DNA of 64,000 nucleotides from a virus, in the IMG/VR virus record IMGVR_UViG_3300020478_001903, positions 1 through 64,000 of that record; one strand, 5' to 3'. Under the pieces are notes generated by a model. It was not told the origin of the DNA. It ran no database searches and saw only the letters and a program-made list of their open reading frames with translations. The position numbers and the translations under genes are program-made. Of the stretch, positions 44,301 through 52,477 are shown in pieces (positions within the stretch are counted from its first letter, which is position 1; each line of letters opens with the position of its first letter).

Positions 44301-46721
44301 AGCGTCTGCCGAATATAAAAACTGCAGCTCCACAAATTCGACCAAGTTACTAAACACTTCAGGAAGCATCCTGGTAACTGTAGGATCATTGACATAGTTG
44401 TCCAAGTCGGGACAATCAAAATTAAAAACAGGAGGCGGCAGTCCAAGGCCCCCGCCAGCAGGATCGCCAGGCGTGCCCGAACCATTGCCATACGGATCCA
44501 AACCATTCTCGATCAAATCCAAGAGGTCGTCTATGTTCTTCTGTTCTTCAATATCCAAGGACCGAAGATCATCTTCTGTTAAACAAATGTTGTCCTGATT
44601 GAGCAGCACAACTGCATTCGCGATTTCGTCGCACAAAGCCAACACTCGCTTTCGATCTGCTATGGAAGCCAGATACCCAAACAGCTCCAAAATACGCGAA
44701 GGAGTAGAAAAGTTATTGGCAATAGCCTCGTTATCCAAAGACTTGTTGTACTCGATAATGCGATCCATGAGGTCCTCAGAGATTGCATCGCGGTATAGAA
44801 GCAACGTACAAATATCAGTACCACTTAAGATATCCGACAGGCCGTCGAGATAATCCATTACCTCTGAAGGACTGAGGCCGTCTGGGCCTGGGGGTATTTG
44901 TCCTGCCTCATCTGGACCCCCGCCGGGGGGAAGGCCTGCGCCGCCGGGAGAGCCCGTGTCTCCTAAATCAAAAGGCGTTCCGCCAATCTTTGGTGCAGCC
45001 AAGTTTATGAAATCATTAAGATTGTTGTCTCCATAATTTGTGGCATAAGGATTCTTGCGGCGGCATGCTTGTCGCAGCATCTCGGCAAGCTGCAAAATTA
45101 TAGCCAATATGGTTTTCTGAAGTTCAGAGAGAATTATCTTGAGTATCTCGCGTCGTAAGTCACCCGTAATGAGGAACATTGAGAACATGCTTGGGTCCAT
45201 AACGGGGCGCGTATTGCCGCCAGCTGTAAGCTGACACTCTAATGAGGCCTCTAGCGCCAGCCTAATGCGTGCAATCTCGAAGTCGATGCCGAATCCCAAA
45301 CACAACATCGCTTCGCGTGCAAGCTGTTTGAGTCCAAAGTTCCTCAATACCTGATCCAGATTGCCACTTAAGCCGGCAGCATCTAATAGATCGTCTTGGC
45401 CTGCGGCCGCAAACGGAGTAATTTCGGATAAAGGCTTTAGTTTGGCATTAATATCAATTCCCGTCTTTAAGGTTCGAGTCACTCCCTTCTCATTTACTTT
45501 CTCATAAAGCTCAGCGTTTGCTGATATCTCATTTCTGAGGATGAGTAGTTCGGAGGCGGTATAAGCTGTGGCCGAGGCTTGAAGACCATTAGTATCTTCT
45601 ATCTCAATAATGCCTATCTCAATAGCGGCGTTCAACAAATCATTGTTTTCGCCATTATTCCCAGGTTGGGTTACCTGCGGCTTATACAAAGCGCCGGGAT
45701 CATAGCCCAATTCATCAAGCATCCGCGGTGCGGTGACCATCAAAAACTCCCATAATGAAAAGGGCGTTCCTTCTTGGGCCGTTTCGCGCTTTCTCTGCAG
45801 CACGCGCTTAGAATTTTGAAGACACTGCAAAGTCAGTTGGTCATTAAAATGCTTGTCATACTCAACCAGAGTAAAGTAGCCGACAACCATGAACTCACTA
45901 GCGATTGAAAAGTTAACGGATTGAAAAGTTATTTGAGAGAAAGTTAGATCAGGCACAGGCTTGTCGGCGCCCTTTTGCGCAAAATAAAAGGTAACAGTGT
46001 CTCCATCTAAAAATTTGTAGTAAGGATCGCCTGCTCGCAATTCATCCACAATCTCTCTAAAGGCGCTGGTAATGAGTGTTTTAACTGACTTGCTTAAAAA
46101 GTTAAAGTCAATATCCTTTACCACCGAGGGGATCTGGCCCTTCTTCTGTTGGTCGGCGAAAGTTTTAATTGTATTAGATAACTCGTTGGTAGTTTGATTC
46201 AGCGAAGAAATATTCACCTGACATTGATAGCGGGTGGGACCCACCTCTCGGGCCGCATTAAAATATTCTAAGTTGGGTAGATATTCAGGAAGCTGGTTTT
46301 GGACATCCGGATTTATATACGTGTTACATATTAGCAACTGTCGTATCTCAAACACAGGTAGTTCAAGTTTAAAAACTACTATACTTTGATTTGGCAGAGC
46401 GGTGAAGCTAGAGCCATAATCCTCTATTGTGAGCGCATCCAGAATCTCGGTTCGGAGGGCTGTATATACCTGATCGTTGCCTCCGTTTTGTACGAACAGA
46501 TCTGCATCATAAAGACGTATATAAAACTCCGGAAAATAATGAGTAATATAACGATCTGCCGCTATGTTCAAGAGATCCGCACTATCTGTTTTAATCGAGG
46601 CGTCAGATGTGTATTTTTTGGTCTTAAGCTTCAATCTATAAACGTCAGCAATCTCTTCCTTGAAAGGAATATTTACTGGATAAGAGAGATACTCTTTAAA
46701 ATAGTTGAAGTTGGTTGCCAT
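41376..46721 (-). CDS. Very large baseplate-region structural protein
   Basis: 1781 residues, no recognised family. It begins MATNFNYFKEYLSYPVNIPF and ends acidic (EATRCEEDEE). Visible features: a strand-rich start of about 300 residues, a Gly/Pro-rich linker near 590-620 (GSPGGAGLPPGGGPDE), a second near 740-760 (GSGTPGDPAGGGLGLPPP), a hydrophobic segment near 1160-1190 (IGMFLLLIQVHIAEFIIKNI) and another near the end (LGLIYLLLSLINIELPG). The hydrophobic parts suggest a partly membrane-active or buried role. It lies between the spike-like gene and gp25, so it is a hub or wedge candidate. Tape-measure function is unlikely given its place and linkers. Confidence 0.82.
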   Translation of the reverse strand: MATNFNYFKEYLSYPVNIPFKEEIADVYRLKLKTKKYTSDASIKTDSADLLNIAADRYITHYFPEFYIRLYDADLFVQNGGNDQVYTALRTEILDALTIEDYGSSFTALPNQSIVVFKLELPVFEIRQLLICNTYINPDVQNQLPEYLPNLEYFNAAREVGPTRYQCQVNISSLNQTTNELSNTIKTFADQQKKGQIPSVVKDIDFNFLSKSVKTLITSAFREIVDELRAGDPYYKFLDGDTVTFYFAQKGADKPVPDLTFSQITFQSVNFSIASEFMVVGYFTLVEYDKHFNDQLTLQCLQNSKRVLQRKRETAQEGTPFSLWEFLMVTAPRMLDELGYDPGALYKPQVTQPGNNGENNDLLNAAIEIGIIEIEDTNGLQASATAYTASELLILRNEISANAELYEKVNEKGVTRTLKTGIDINAKLKPLSEITPFAAAGQDDLLDAAGLSGNLDQVLRNFGLKQLAREAMLCLGFGIDFEIARIRLALEASLECQLTAGGNTRPVMDPSMFSMFLITGDLRREILKIILSELQKTILAIILQLAEMLRQACRRKNPYATNYGDNNLNDFINLAAPKIGGTPFDLGDTGSPGGAGLPPGGGPDEAGQIPPGPDGLSPSEVMDYLDGLSDILSGTDICTLLLYRDAISEDLMDRIIEYNKSLDNEAIANNFSTPSRILELFGYLASIADRKRVLALCDEIANAVVLLNQDNICLTEDDLRSLDIEEQKNIDDLLDLIENGLDPYGNGSGTPGDPAGGGLGLPPPVFNFDCPDLDNYVNDPTVTRMLPEVFSNLVEFVELQFLYSADAVKRILLDTSLSANPTSGLTNTDFEDNEVGIDPSEWPELPQANSGSLEFLEGVISMFQDTDAAGAPFADMLQACIAENPDLVGQTAASIGIQLQAALDLPSFQAKLNEVQEAVTEIATSVNNNPGGPVTTQYVFKRQFYDKFINYIDMSRARLWDDDNQKYTVRNHFVGEYFDSQHRLYSGIEREKITFSFPRRTGGTEQSIQLNYVGYVDATDDKVIADPLTVSLSDILGTSNQIDEFKSEVVEDFNNLSLVPYVDAIKDVVGANGLATAERKYFPYTYAEILDQVFDYFIANGIFDAASLNAVNFFHDNLNCAVGDVADLLDVQGIFDQMQDEYLESACQDSDIPSRNRLRDTIKIGMFLLLIQVHIAEFIIKNIFVFSAIKLDDLFGKEFIVVYMRDQIRGSIDRYFDSVDARAAAKYAREQEAAAAVEGDCPKTRGRFEEAVVYTESEKIRNAIIDIFNRKVKRVSADGSAGIKDLDGNIVFPAGTLFRYNDDDFYQIVDFLTEQRITLSMGTLDSPGPVSNALTEATPMTSEKTLEDLFLSSFKAYTVPRSFDEMYAGLNDQQITAIDPEGKQTGKRRRAFIGTIGWKQQLKLKTEEIVRTFGNDLTRPAQPSYFNPPADRSVHRVFWTRTHVAYNTGTVDVEFRLWQNITAGTATQKGPVLLLEISEPLRVPDAAAPLVPGAGDYNGAQHDKSYSAMFDDVPLNPLEIDHILAQPEYKDYFSSVFSQELITLIPIIQNFYLTNLYFSDIEDAMQTTKDRVISILSQTIQNQDHFDTRPRIRRSAARNTALSMDTPNTDTMARDYILKMLIMTPINILKGVIEMIDPHVVVTKIIKTGTGAAFNALAAELDKVLDQFPDSPLSGSDLLGIILCMIAAAMGDFPKPEGAPDPPTNFFPRISLDGVDFTGTISGMLMIPPTPLGLIYLLLSLINIELPGPDANVAADFGFGGNANADLTGRGEATRCEEDEE

Positions 46722-46722
46722 A

Positions 46723-47742
46723 TTAGTTGGTAATATTATATTTGCTTAATATAAACTTTCCTTTGCAGCCATCAGCCGCCTCAGAGCCTCCGGGCGTTTC
46801 CAAATAATTAAGTTGTACCGAGTTCATTTTTTGCATTTGAGTATTCAGCTGCAATTCAACATTTGTTAACTTGTTGATCATCGACTCAATACCGTCGGGC
46901 ATCAGACCCTCAAAGTCGGGTGAGGTTAGTTGGCCGTAGAAAGGGGAGCGATGAGTGTGTTTAATCAAGGCCTGAGTTAGGGCCCGATCTTCCACAACAA
47001 AGTTCTTAAACAGCTCCCTTAAATCATTGATGTTGTCTATTATCTCTTCCAAACAATCCTTAAGATTGCCACCCTTCACCATAGGCTGTAAGTCTGAATC
47101 ATCATTCATAGCCACCAGTTGTATACCATAATCGCCGGTATAAGCGCCCGTGAGGCTTCCCCCTTGAGAATTCTGGGCGTCGGTTCTGGTTATTAGTTTT
47201 ATGTTTTCGCGGCCGACGATACGGACCACGTCTGCTTTTAGGGCAACAGCACTTTTCGGTGAATCAATCGATGTTGATCGGATGCCTTCGGTTATATCGA
47301 GATAATCATCTATATCTGCTTTCTGAGATATATACACTCGCGCGGCGTCGTGGGTGAAACTGGGATCCACATTTATCTCTTCATTCTTTTTCGTGTGGCT
47401 TTTCCCGTACACACCCATTTGTCCTGCAACTAAATCAATTGCCGCAGCATGTGTCTGGTTGGTGCCCCCGGTACCGGAATATATATTGTCCTTACGGTCG
47501 CGCTGGAGTCTAATAAGACATCCCTGGCCTTCAATCTGCGCGTCGCCCGGGCGAGAGACGGGTTTAGGCGTATCGTACGGGTGGCCCACTCTCTGACTCG
47601 TTCCCAACCCATTGCTCTCGGCCTTTCCTTTCGCATCCTTAGAGTCGTACAATTTCTTATCAACATCCGACATAAGGTCAGTGTTAATCGCTTTACCGGT
47701 TCCTGCGCTAGATTTTTCGTCTTTTAAATCAATTTCAGACAC
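46723..47742 (-). CDS. Baseplate spike-like protein
   Basis: 339 residues from a GTG at 47742 with AAGGAGAG upstream. The N-terminal 110 residues are polar and Gly-rich. The middle has short alternating strands (ALKADVVRIVGRENIKLITR), a pattern like gp5/VgrG-type beta-helix spikes. The C-terminal part has helices (LRELFKNFVVEDRALTQALI) with HTHRS, then NKLTNVELQLNTQMQKMNS. Next to an M15 peptidase gene, it may form the membrane-piercing spike with it, as T4 gp5 joins lysozyme to spike. Family match is approximate. Confidence 0.7.
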   Translation of the reverse strand: MSEIDLKDEKSSAGTGKAINTDLMSDVDKKLYDSKDAKGKAESNGLGTSQRVGHPYDTPKPVSRPGDAQIEGQGCLIRLQRDRKDNIYSGTGGTNQTHAAAIDLVAGQMGVYGKSHTKKNEEINVDPSFTHDAARVYISQKADIDDYLDITEGIRSTSIDSPKSAVALKADVVRIVGRENIKLITRTDAQNSQGGSLTGAYTGDYGIQLVAMNDDSDLQPMVKGGNLKDCLEEIIDNINDLRELFKNFVVEDRALTQALIKHTHRSPFYGQLTSPDFEGLMPDGIESMINKLTNVELQLNTQMQKMNSVQLNYLETPGGSEAADGCKGKFILSKYNITN

Positions 47743-47770
47743 TTACTTTCTCTCCTTTCTCAACGGGCCC

Positions 47771-48937
47771 TTATACAGTAAAGGTATCCGCCGGTGATGT
47801 CCCAGAACGATTGGCCCCGAACCTATGATTGCGGGTATGATCAGTTTCTCCCACCGACCAATGCCAGTATTCATTTGAAATTCGTCGCAGGCCGGCATCA
47901 TATAACGCCTGATAAATAGGCCCGTGAGCCAATATATCTGCTCTTTGAGTTGGGTTCTGGGCGATATCGAGGGCTTGTCCGTGAGTATGATAGCCTTTAC
48001 ACGGATGTGCCAGGTCGCCTGCTTTAACTTGTCCTGGCTGACCCTTTGTCATGTAGGCCTGCTTTTGAACTTGATACGAGCGATAAGAATCACCAATGAT
48101 CAACTCTATGCCTTGTCTTTGCAAATCTAAATACGCAGTTTCAACTTTCCTAACAAACGACTCTTTTCCTCTAATATAGCCCCCATACGCATTCGGAACA
48201 ATCGCAGACTTCACAATAGGCTCATTAAGAATCCCCTGAGGCGGATTCATACCGGTTCTAGAGTCGGAGCACCCCTCTGCTGTAGCTGGGACTAGGCGCC
48301 CGCGGGAATCAATCTGATCATCCACATTGCTAGAGTCACGGCCTGGGGAAACCCACGGAGGGCCAGATGCATGAACCGAGGAAGCGTTTTCTTCATCTTG
48401 TGCGAGATCAATTACTTTACCAACTTTAACAATCAGAGGGTTGTGTAAAGTCTTGAAGTTTTCAAATACGACAGTCACAAGCTGTCCATAACTAAGTTGT
48501 TTTGGGCTTTGCTCGGGATGCCGGACAAGCTGATAAGTCTGGATCACGGGGTCGGTGGGGCTTCTTGGCGCGGGGCGAGGCTCTATCTCTGGAATAAACA
48601 CATAATATGCCGTCTCATTACCGTCACTTAACATGTTCTTAAAGATATCTGCCACGCGGCTGAACAGATTCATTTTGGCATAGCTGTCTAGCCAGGTTTC
48701 TTTATTGCCCAATACTATACTAGGAACCTCCTTAGATCCTACTACAATCCCATCATATTGATTAATTTTTTCCAGAGCGCTGGGGCTGACTGTGTGGTAT
48801 GTGGCGCGGCGCAACCATTCAATATTGGTTGTGCGGCGAACGTCGCCGGCGCCATCTATGGAGGTGTCGGCCGTATCGTTTAAGGTACCCTGCTTAAGTT
48901 TATCTAAGCTTAGTTTGGACCCCGAATCAGCAGACAT
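47771..48937 (-). CDS. M15-type peptidoglycan peptidase, tail-associated
   Basis: 388 residues. The C-terminal third is a peptidase M15 (VanY/L-alanyl-D-glutamate or D-Ala-D-Ala type) domain: zinc-binding SxHxxGxAxD-type motif at about 315-325 (GYHTHGQALDIA) and EYWHW near 354-358 with the third ligand. The N-terminal 240 residues show no known fold; they include a strand-rich segment (LSYGQLVTVVFENFKTLHNP). It would cut host peptide crosslinks during DNA entry, or act as the lysis endolysin, since no other is seen near the holin-like gene. Context with spike-like and gp25-like genes favours a tail role. Metal ligands look intact. Confidence 0.85.
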   Translation of the reverse strand: MSADSGSKLSLDKLKQGTLNDTADTSIDGAGDVRRTTNIEWLRRATYHTVSPSALEKINQYDGIVVGSKEVPSIVLGNKETWLDSYAKMNLFSRVADIFKNMLSDGNETAYYVFIPEIEPRPAPRSPTDPVIQTYQLVRHPEQSPKQLSYGQLVTVVFENFKTLHNPLIVKVGKVIDLAQDEENASSVHASGPPWVSPGRDSSNVDDQIDSRGRLVPATAEGCSDSRTGMNPPQGILNEPIVKSAIVPNAYGGYIRGKESFVRKVETAYLDLQRQGIELIIGDSYRSYQVQKQAYMTKGQPGQVKAGDLAHPCKGYHTHGQALDIAQNPTQRADILAHGPIYQALYDAGLRRISNEYWHWSVGETDHTRNHRFGANRSGTSPADTFTV

Positions 48938-48938
48938 A

Positions 48939-49244
48939 TCAGCCGTCTTCCTCGGTATTTAATAAATCATAAAGCTGTTCTTTATCATCAGCCGTGAGAC
49001 CAAACTTAGTGTTTGTCTGTTTTTGAAGCAGCCCGGTAAGCTTAACGAGTTGTTCGTTGGAACGCTGGAGGTTTTCGACGTATTTGGCTGCTATGGGGCC
49101 CAGCTCTTTGCGCGCGGCGTCCGACAGTTTCATGTCGTTGATAGCATCTAAAAGCAGAGCTTTGGCCATGGCACGGTCCTCGCGTATATTCGTTGTTGTT
49201 TCTTCTATGTAATCATCAAGATTTAAATTTCGCCGTTTTCCCAT
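48939..49244 (-). CDS. Small acidic hypothetical protein
   Basis: 101 residues (MGKRRNLNLDDYIEETTTNI), almost wholly helical: DRAMAKALLLDAINDM, then AARKELGPIAAKYVENLQRS, ending LYDLLNTEEDG. It overlaps the sigma-factor gene end by 22 bases and precedes the M15 gene by 1 base. No motif points to a function. It could be a chaperone for a tail protein or a sigma-factor partner (T4 gp33-like co-activator), but the only evidence is position and size. Confidence 0.8.
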   Translation of the reverse strand: MGKRRNLNLDDYIEETTTNIREDRAMAKALLLDAINDMKLSDAARKELGPIAAKYVENLQRSNEQLVKLTGLLQKQTNTKFGLTADDKEQLYDLLNTEEDG

Positions 49245-49918
49245 TTTCCTTTAAATACCCTATACCTTTTTCTGAGTTTGTTAAGATTATTGACAACCTG
49301 CTTAGTGTTTAGTCCTGTGATTTCTCTCAAGTATAAGTAAATAGCTTTTTTATTAAAAATTTCTATGGTATCGGCTGAGTCCATGAGTATTCGTACAGCC
49401 ATCAAAACCTTTTTTTCATTTTCTTTTAACATGAAAGAATCCCAGGTGTCAATTTCTCTGTATAGCGAACTCCAAAACTCGACTTCAGTTCTTTTCTGTT
49501 CATATGTGGGGTCCGCAGAAACCAAGTCTTCTTCGAGTTCGTTTAAAACGTCCTCCATAAAAACCTCTGTCTGGTTCCGTTTTTGAGTTTTTTTAACTTT
49601 ATGAATAAACCAGTTTTTGGTTACTACTGAAAAGTAGGAAAAGGCTTTTGATCCTTTGTCGGGATCATATTTGTTTAGAATAGTGGTGAGCCACACTTTG
49701 CAATCGTCTTTTAAATAATCTATGTTAGGCAGACTAGTAAATCTATATGTATAGATAATTTTGTCCACCATTTGATCGAAAGCTGGCTGTATATACTCTA
49801 TATAGAGTTTTGATCTTAACTCAAGATCGTTGCTACCGGCATATTTAACGATGGCATCTTCATGAATTTTAGTAAAATAATGATTTTTAGTAGATTTCTT
49901 CTTTTTCCGTTGCGCCAT
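49223..49918 (-). CDS. Late sigma factor (T4 gp55-like)
   Basis: 231 residues. Core is sigma70 region 2-like: IEYIQPAFDQMVDKIIYTY, DDCKVWLTTILNKYDPDKGS, AFSYFSVVTKNWFIHKVKK, about residues 40-125, where gp55 binds RNA polymerase beta' and the -10 DNA. Basic start (MAQRKKKKS) and helical C-terminal half ending KGKWENGEI. T4 gp55 is 185 residues and drives late genes at TATAAATA promoters. No clear TATAAATA in the right orientation was found in this window, so its -10 may differ. Overlaps the upstream membrane-protein gene by 32 bases. No region 4 seen, as in T4. Confidence 0.9.
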   Translation of the reverse strand: MAQRKKKKSTKNHYFTKIHEDAIVKYAGSNDLELRSKLYIEYIQPAFDQMVDKIIYTYRFTSLPNIDYLKDDCKVWLTTILNKYDPDKGSKAFSYFSVVTKNWFIHKVKKTQKRNQTEVFMEDVLNELEEDLVSADPTYEQKRTEVEFWSSLYREIDTWDSFMLKENEKKVLMAVRILMDSADTIEIFNKKAIYLYLREITGLNTKQVVNNLNKLRKRYRVFKGKWENGEI

Positions 49919-50216
49919 CCAGTTCGTCCTCTAGTTCGTTGTCTAATGTATATTGAAAAATCTCTCGAAAACCTTCTATCTCGTCTGTCACCTCTCGTGT
50001 ACGCACAACTAAGTTTTCTATCACAGGCTCGCCGTGGTAGCTGTCCATGCTGTACATGTCACTAACGAACACTTGAAATGCCTTCGTAGTTAAAAATAGG
50101 TCGGACAAGTTTTCAGATATAAAAAGAAACTTTCTTAACAGCTTAATCACATACCATATCAGCAGGCCATTCAAGATAAGAGAGGATGCCATAATAATAT
50201 AAACCCACATCATCAT
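49887..50216 (-). CDS. Small single-span membrane protein
   Basis: 109 residues. N-terminal membrane helix at about 4-28 (WVYIIMASSLILNGLLIWYV), then a cytoplasmic or periplasmic helical acidic region ending ELDGATEKEEIY. The start lies in an ATGATGATG run at 50216-50208 behind GAGGAAC; I used the first ATG. It overlaps the next gene by 32 bases and the previous by 4. No family recognised. Possible roles are membrane anchoring or superinfection immunity, without direct support. Confidence 0.78.
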   Translation of the reverse strand: MMMWVYIIMASSLILNGLLIWYVIKLLRKFLFISENLSDLFLTTKAFQVFVSDMYSMDSYHGEPVIENLVVRTREVTDEIEGFREIFQYTLDNELEDELDGATEKEEIY

Positions 50217-50461
50217 CGTTCCTCATTTATTTCTTGTTTTTGGCGCGCAAGATCGCCCCGAGCATCCTGAATAAATTCTTCTGTCAGGTCGCCCACGCGG
50301 CGTTTAGCTTCTTTTTTGACATTTGTACTAAACGTCGTTAGCAATTTAACGAGCGTGTCTTTTTCGTTACACTGTATGCAATCTGCCGCACTTTCGTGCG
50401 ACAGATGCTGAATTGTTAATATCTCATTGCAGTGGCCACATTTATATTGGTAGCGTGGCAC
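50213..50461 (-). CDS. FmdB-type zinc ribbon protein
   Basis: 82 residues from a GTG at 50461. It begins MPRYQYKCGHCNE with CxxC at 8-11 and a second CxxC at 28-31 (CIQC), the FmdB putative regulatory zinc-ribbon pattern (MPxYxYxCxxC). The C-terminus is helical and basic-acidic (EFIQDARGDLARQKQEINEE). FmdB-like proteins are small, of uncertain role, possibly transcription-related. Next to the late sigma factor, a regulatory role is plausible but inferred. Confidence 0.82.
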   Translation of the reverse strand: MPRYQYKCGHCNEILTIQHLSHESAADCIQCNEKDTLVKLLTTFSTNVKKEAKRRVGDLTEEFIQDARGDLARQKQEINEER

Positions 50462-50464
50462 GTG

Positions 50465-50638
50465 CTACCGCTTGGTCTCTAGCTGGACCAATCGCTCGTG
50501 AATACTGTTAAGGTGTGCTTCCAGGTCTCGTGCTTGTTGTTGCACAGCCTCGCGAACCATATCTTCTGCGATTTCGCGAGCGCGGCCTTCGGTCACCGAA
50601 CGCTTCTCATTCTTTGTAGTTTTTCTAGTCGGCATCAT
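50465..50638 (-). CDS. Short coiled-coil protein, 57 residues
   Basis: Short frame from ATG at 50638 (second ATG at 50635) to TAG at 50465. It has a strong GAGAGGAG ribosome site a few bases upstream and fills the otherwise empty 163 bases between neighbours. It starts with a basic segment (MPTRKTTKNEKRSVTEGRAR) and continues as a heptad-like helix (EDMVREAVQQQARDLEAHLN, then SIHERLVQLETKR). The long coding frame and strong ribosome site support it. Function unknown. Confidence 0.75.
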   Translation of the reverse strand: MMPTRKTTKNEKRSVTEGRAREIAEDMVREAVQQQARDLEAHLNSIHERLVQLETKR

Positions 50639-50855
50639 TATTCTCCTCTCTCAAAAATTCAACCTCTTCATCAAGAGTTACTCCCTCAAAAGAGACAACC
50701 GGCGGATTAGTAACCACCAGTGTGGAGTGACTTTGATCATCAGGGGCAACCTGAAAATTCATTTCTTTCAACATTGGAACAATGTCACTCTGCTCCATTA
50801 ATGACTTCTGAAGGGCCATCATTAGTGCCCCTACGGCTTGATCTGTTAATTTCAT
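50625..50855 (-). CDS. Small hypothetical protein
   Basis: 76 residues, starting MKLTDQAVGALMMALQKSLM, preceded by AAAGGAGAGGAA. N-terminal helix, then a strand pair (MNFQVAPDDQSHSTLVVTNP) and an acidic end (DEEVEFLREENNDAD). It overlaps the 57-residue gene by 14 bases and separates the glycan cassette from the sigma region. No family recognised. Confidence 0.82.
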   Translation of the reverse strand: MKLTDQAVGALMMALQKSLMEQSDIVPMLKEMNFQVAPDDQSHSTLVVTNPPVVSFEGVTLDEEVEFLREENNDAD

Positions 50856-50868
50856 AGTTTCCTCTCCT

Positions 50869-51819
50869 TTACCAATGAAAATTTTCCTTATAATAATCTA
50901 CAATTGCGCCAATTTCATCATCAAAAATCTTTTGCGGACTCCAACCTAAGCTTCGAAGTTTTTCATCATTTAATGAATATCTAACGTCTTGGCCCGGTCG
51001 GCGGTAGTCTAAGTTGGTAAACTGTTCCAATTCTACCTCTTTCTCAAAGAAATGTTTAAGGATTTTTTTTACTGTTTCGACGTTTTTTTGTTCAAAACTT
51101 CCTGCCACATTGTAAATTTCATTTCGTGCGCCGCTTTCAATAATAGTTGTTACGGCGGTTGCGGTATCCGAGGCATGAAGCCAGTTCCTCACTGGCTCGC
51201 CTCGATCATGAAGACGTATTTTCTTGCCTCGCTGTAGCAACTTAATGCTTAGCGGAACAAGTTTCTCTGCATGCTGATATACTCCATAATTATTGGTGGG
51301 ACGTAAAATAATATACTCTAAAGCATATGTTCTAGCCCATGCCTTGATTAGCATATCGGACGCGGCCTTAGACGCCGAATATGGATTGCTCGGCTTCAGT
51401 ACGTCTCTCTCAGTATGAGACCCCTCCGCAATATCTCCATACACCTCATCTGTACTGAAGTGGAAAAAGACCGGGGCCTCACAAACATTTGTAGGCTTAT
51501 ACCTAATGATATCTAATAAATTTTTTACCCCATTCACGTTCGTGTGAAGGAAGTCGTCACTGTCTATAATACTGTTTCCCACATGTGTTTCTGCGGCAAT
51601 ATTAATAACATAGTCACAATCGGGAAGACTCGTTAGGGTTGCAATGTCCTCGTTTTTAAAAGTGAAGCGAGGGTGCGCCTCAAAATCGGCCAATAAATGA
51701 AGGTTTGCGGCGTAGGTGCACTTATCGATTCCATAAACGCGCCAGCCCTTGTCCAAGCAAGCGCGAGTCACATAAGACCCGATAAACCCTAAACATCCCG
51801 TTATTACGACGAGCTTCAT
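50869..51819 (-). CDS. dTDP-glucose 4,6-dehydratase-like sugar-nucleotide dehydratase
   Basis: 316 residues. NAD-binding TGxxGxxGS at 7-15 (TGCLGFIGS), the RmlB signature STDEVYGD with Thr-Asp-Glu at 123-125, and Tyr147-xxx-Lys151 (YSASK). The family dehydrates and oxidises a nucleoside-diphosphate glucose to its 4-keto-6-deoxy form, the entry to most deoxy sugars. No glucose-1-phosphate nucleotidyltransferase is in the window, so the substrate nucleotide (dTDP or CDP) must come from the host or from outside it. It is last in transcription order of the glycan cassette, one base after the cupin. Length is slightly under the 350 typical of RmlB. Whether dTDP- or CDP-sugar is used cannot be told. 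Confidence 0.88.
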   Translation of the reverse strand: MKLVVITGCLGFIGSYVTRACLDKGWRVYGIDKCTYAANLHLLADFEAHPRFTFKNEDIATLTSLPDCDYVINIAAETHVGNSIIDSDDFLHTNVNGVKNLLDIIRYKPTNVCEAPVFFHFSTDEVYGDIAEGSHTERDVLKPSNPYSASKAASDMLIKAWARTYALEYIILRPTNNYGVYQHAEKLVPLSIKLLQRGKKIRLHDRGEPVRNWLHASDTATAVTTIIESGARNEIYNVAGSFEQKNVETVKKILKHFFEKEVELEQFTNLDYRRPGQDVRYSLNDEKLRSLGWSPQKIFDDEIGAIVDYYKENFHW

Positions 51820-52182
51820 CTAATCACCTTTAATAACTCTATGGCTATCGCTATCGAAATGCTGAGTTGAAAACTCGAACAACTCGGTGTCTTCTAGCGC
51901 AATCATCTGGTGCCTAAGGCCGCGTTGAACATGAAAATTGTCTCCGCGACTTAACACAATCTCATTAGCGTTGTCCAGATCGTCTTGGTCCGAATATTTA
52001 AGCAAGATTTTTCCCGACTGAATGTAAAATACTTCGTCTTTTATCACGTGATAATGCCATGAACATCTCTTGCCTTTTACAAAATACAGCAACTTCCCAC
52101 AATACTCACTGCAATTTACGATCCACTTTTCAAAGCCCCATCCTTTGGGCACAAATTTAATCGGTAAAGAACTCATTATCAT
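51820..52182 (-). CDS. Cupin protein
   Basis: 120 residues, single cupin barrel: motif 1 WHYHVIKDEVFYIQSGKI with two His and the Glu, motif 2 DNFHVQRGLRHQM. Metal ligands look complete. It resembles short cupins of the mannose-6-phosphate isomerase/polysaccharide kind. It could be a sugar isomerase, epimerase or sensor. It overlaps the HAD gene by 26 bases. Starts at 52182 or 52176 are both ATG; AAGGAA precedes the first. Specific reaction unknown. Confidence 0.8.
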   Translation of the reverse strand: MIMSSLPIKFVPKGWGFEKWIVNCSEYCGKLLYFVKGKRCSWHYHVIKDEVFYIQSGKILLKYSDQDDLDNANEIVLSRGDNFHVQRGLRHQMIALEDTELFEFSTQHFDSDSHRVIKGD

Positions 52183-52477
52183 TTATTCCTTTATCGTCAA
52201 CATACACATCTCCGGACGGCTTGCCCAAAAATAGGGAATGGTACTTGACACCCCATTCTGCTAGCTGCTTCTGTGTCACATCAAAGAACTTAGCATACGC
52301 GTAAGCTTCGGAGTTGCCGCTGCGTCCCATGCCTCGTGCCGTTTGAAATATAATTGTGTGCCCCTCGTCATAAAGTTGGTTAACCTTTTCGATCCTGTCA
52401 GTCAAAGGGGTAGAGTTCTCGTAGTCGCTGTTGGCATTATCACAGATTGTGCCGTCAATATCAAATACATATACCAT
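52157..52477 (-). CDS. Small HAD-family phosphatase
   Basis: 106 residues. Motif I DIDGTICDN at 6-14 with both Asp, then IIFQTARGMGRSG (motif II Thr), and motif III-like VYVDDKGIND near the end. Small HAD enzymes lacking a cap are used in sugar-phosphate steps. Neighbouring HldE-like kinase and nucleotidyltransferase domains suggest it may do the GmhB phosphatase step of heptose activation, although GmhB usually has DRDGT and about 190 residues. It shares one base with the nucleotidyltransferase gene. Sure of fold, unsure of substrate. Confidence 0.85.
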   Translation of the reverse strand: MVYVFDIDGTICDNANSDYENSTPLTDRIEKVNQLYDEGHTIIFQTARGMGRSGNSEAYAYAKFFDVTQKQLAEWGVKYHSLFLGKPSGDVYVDDKGINDNEFFTD

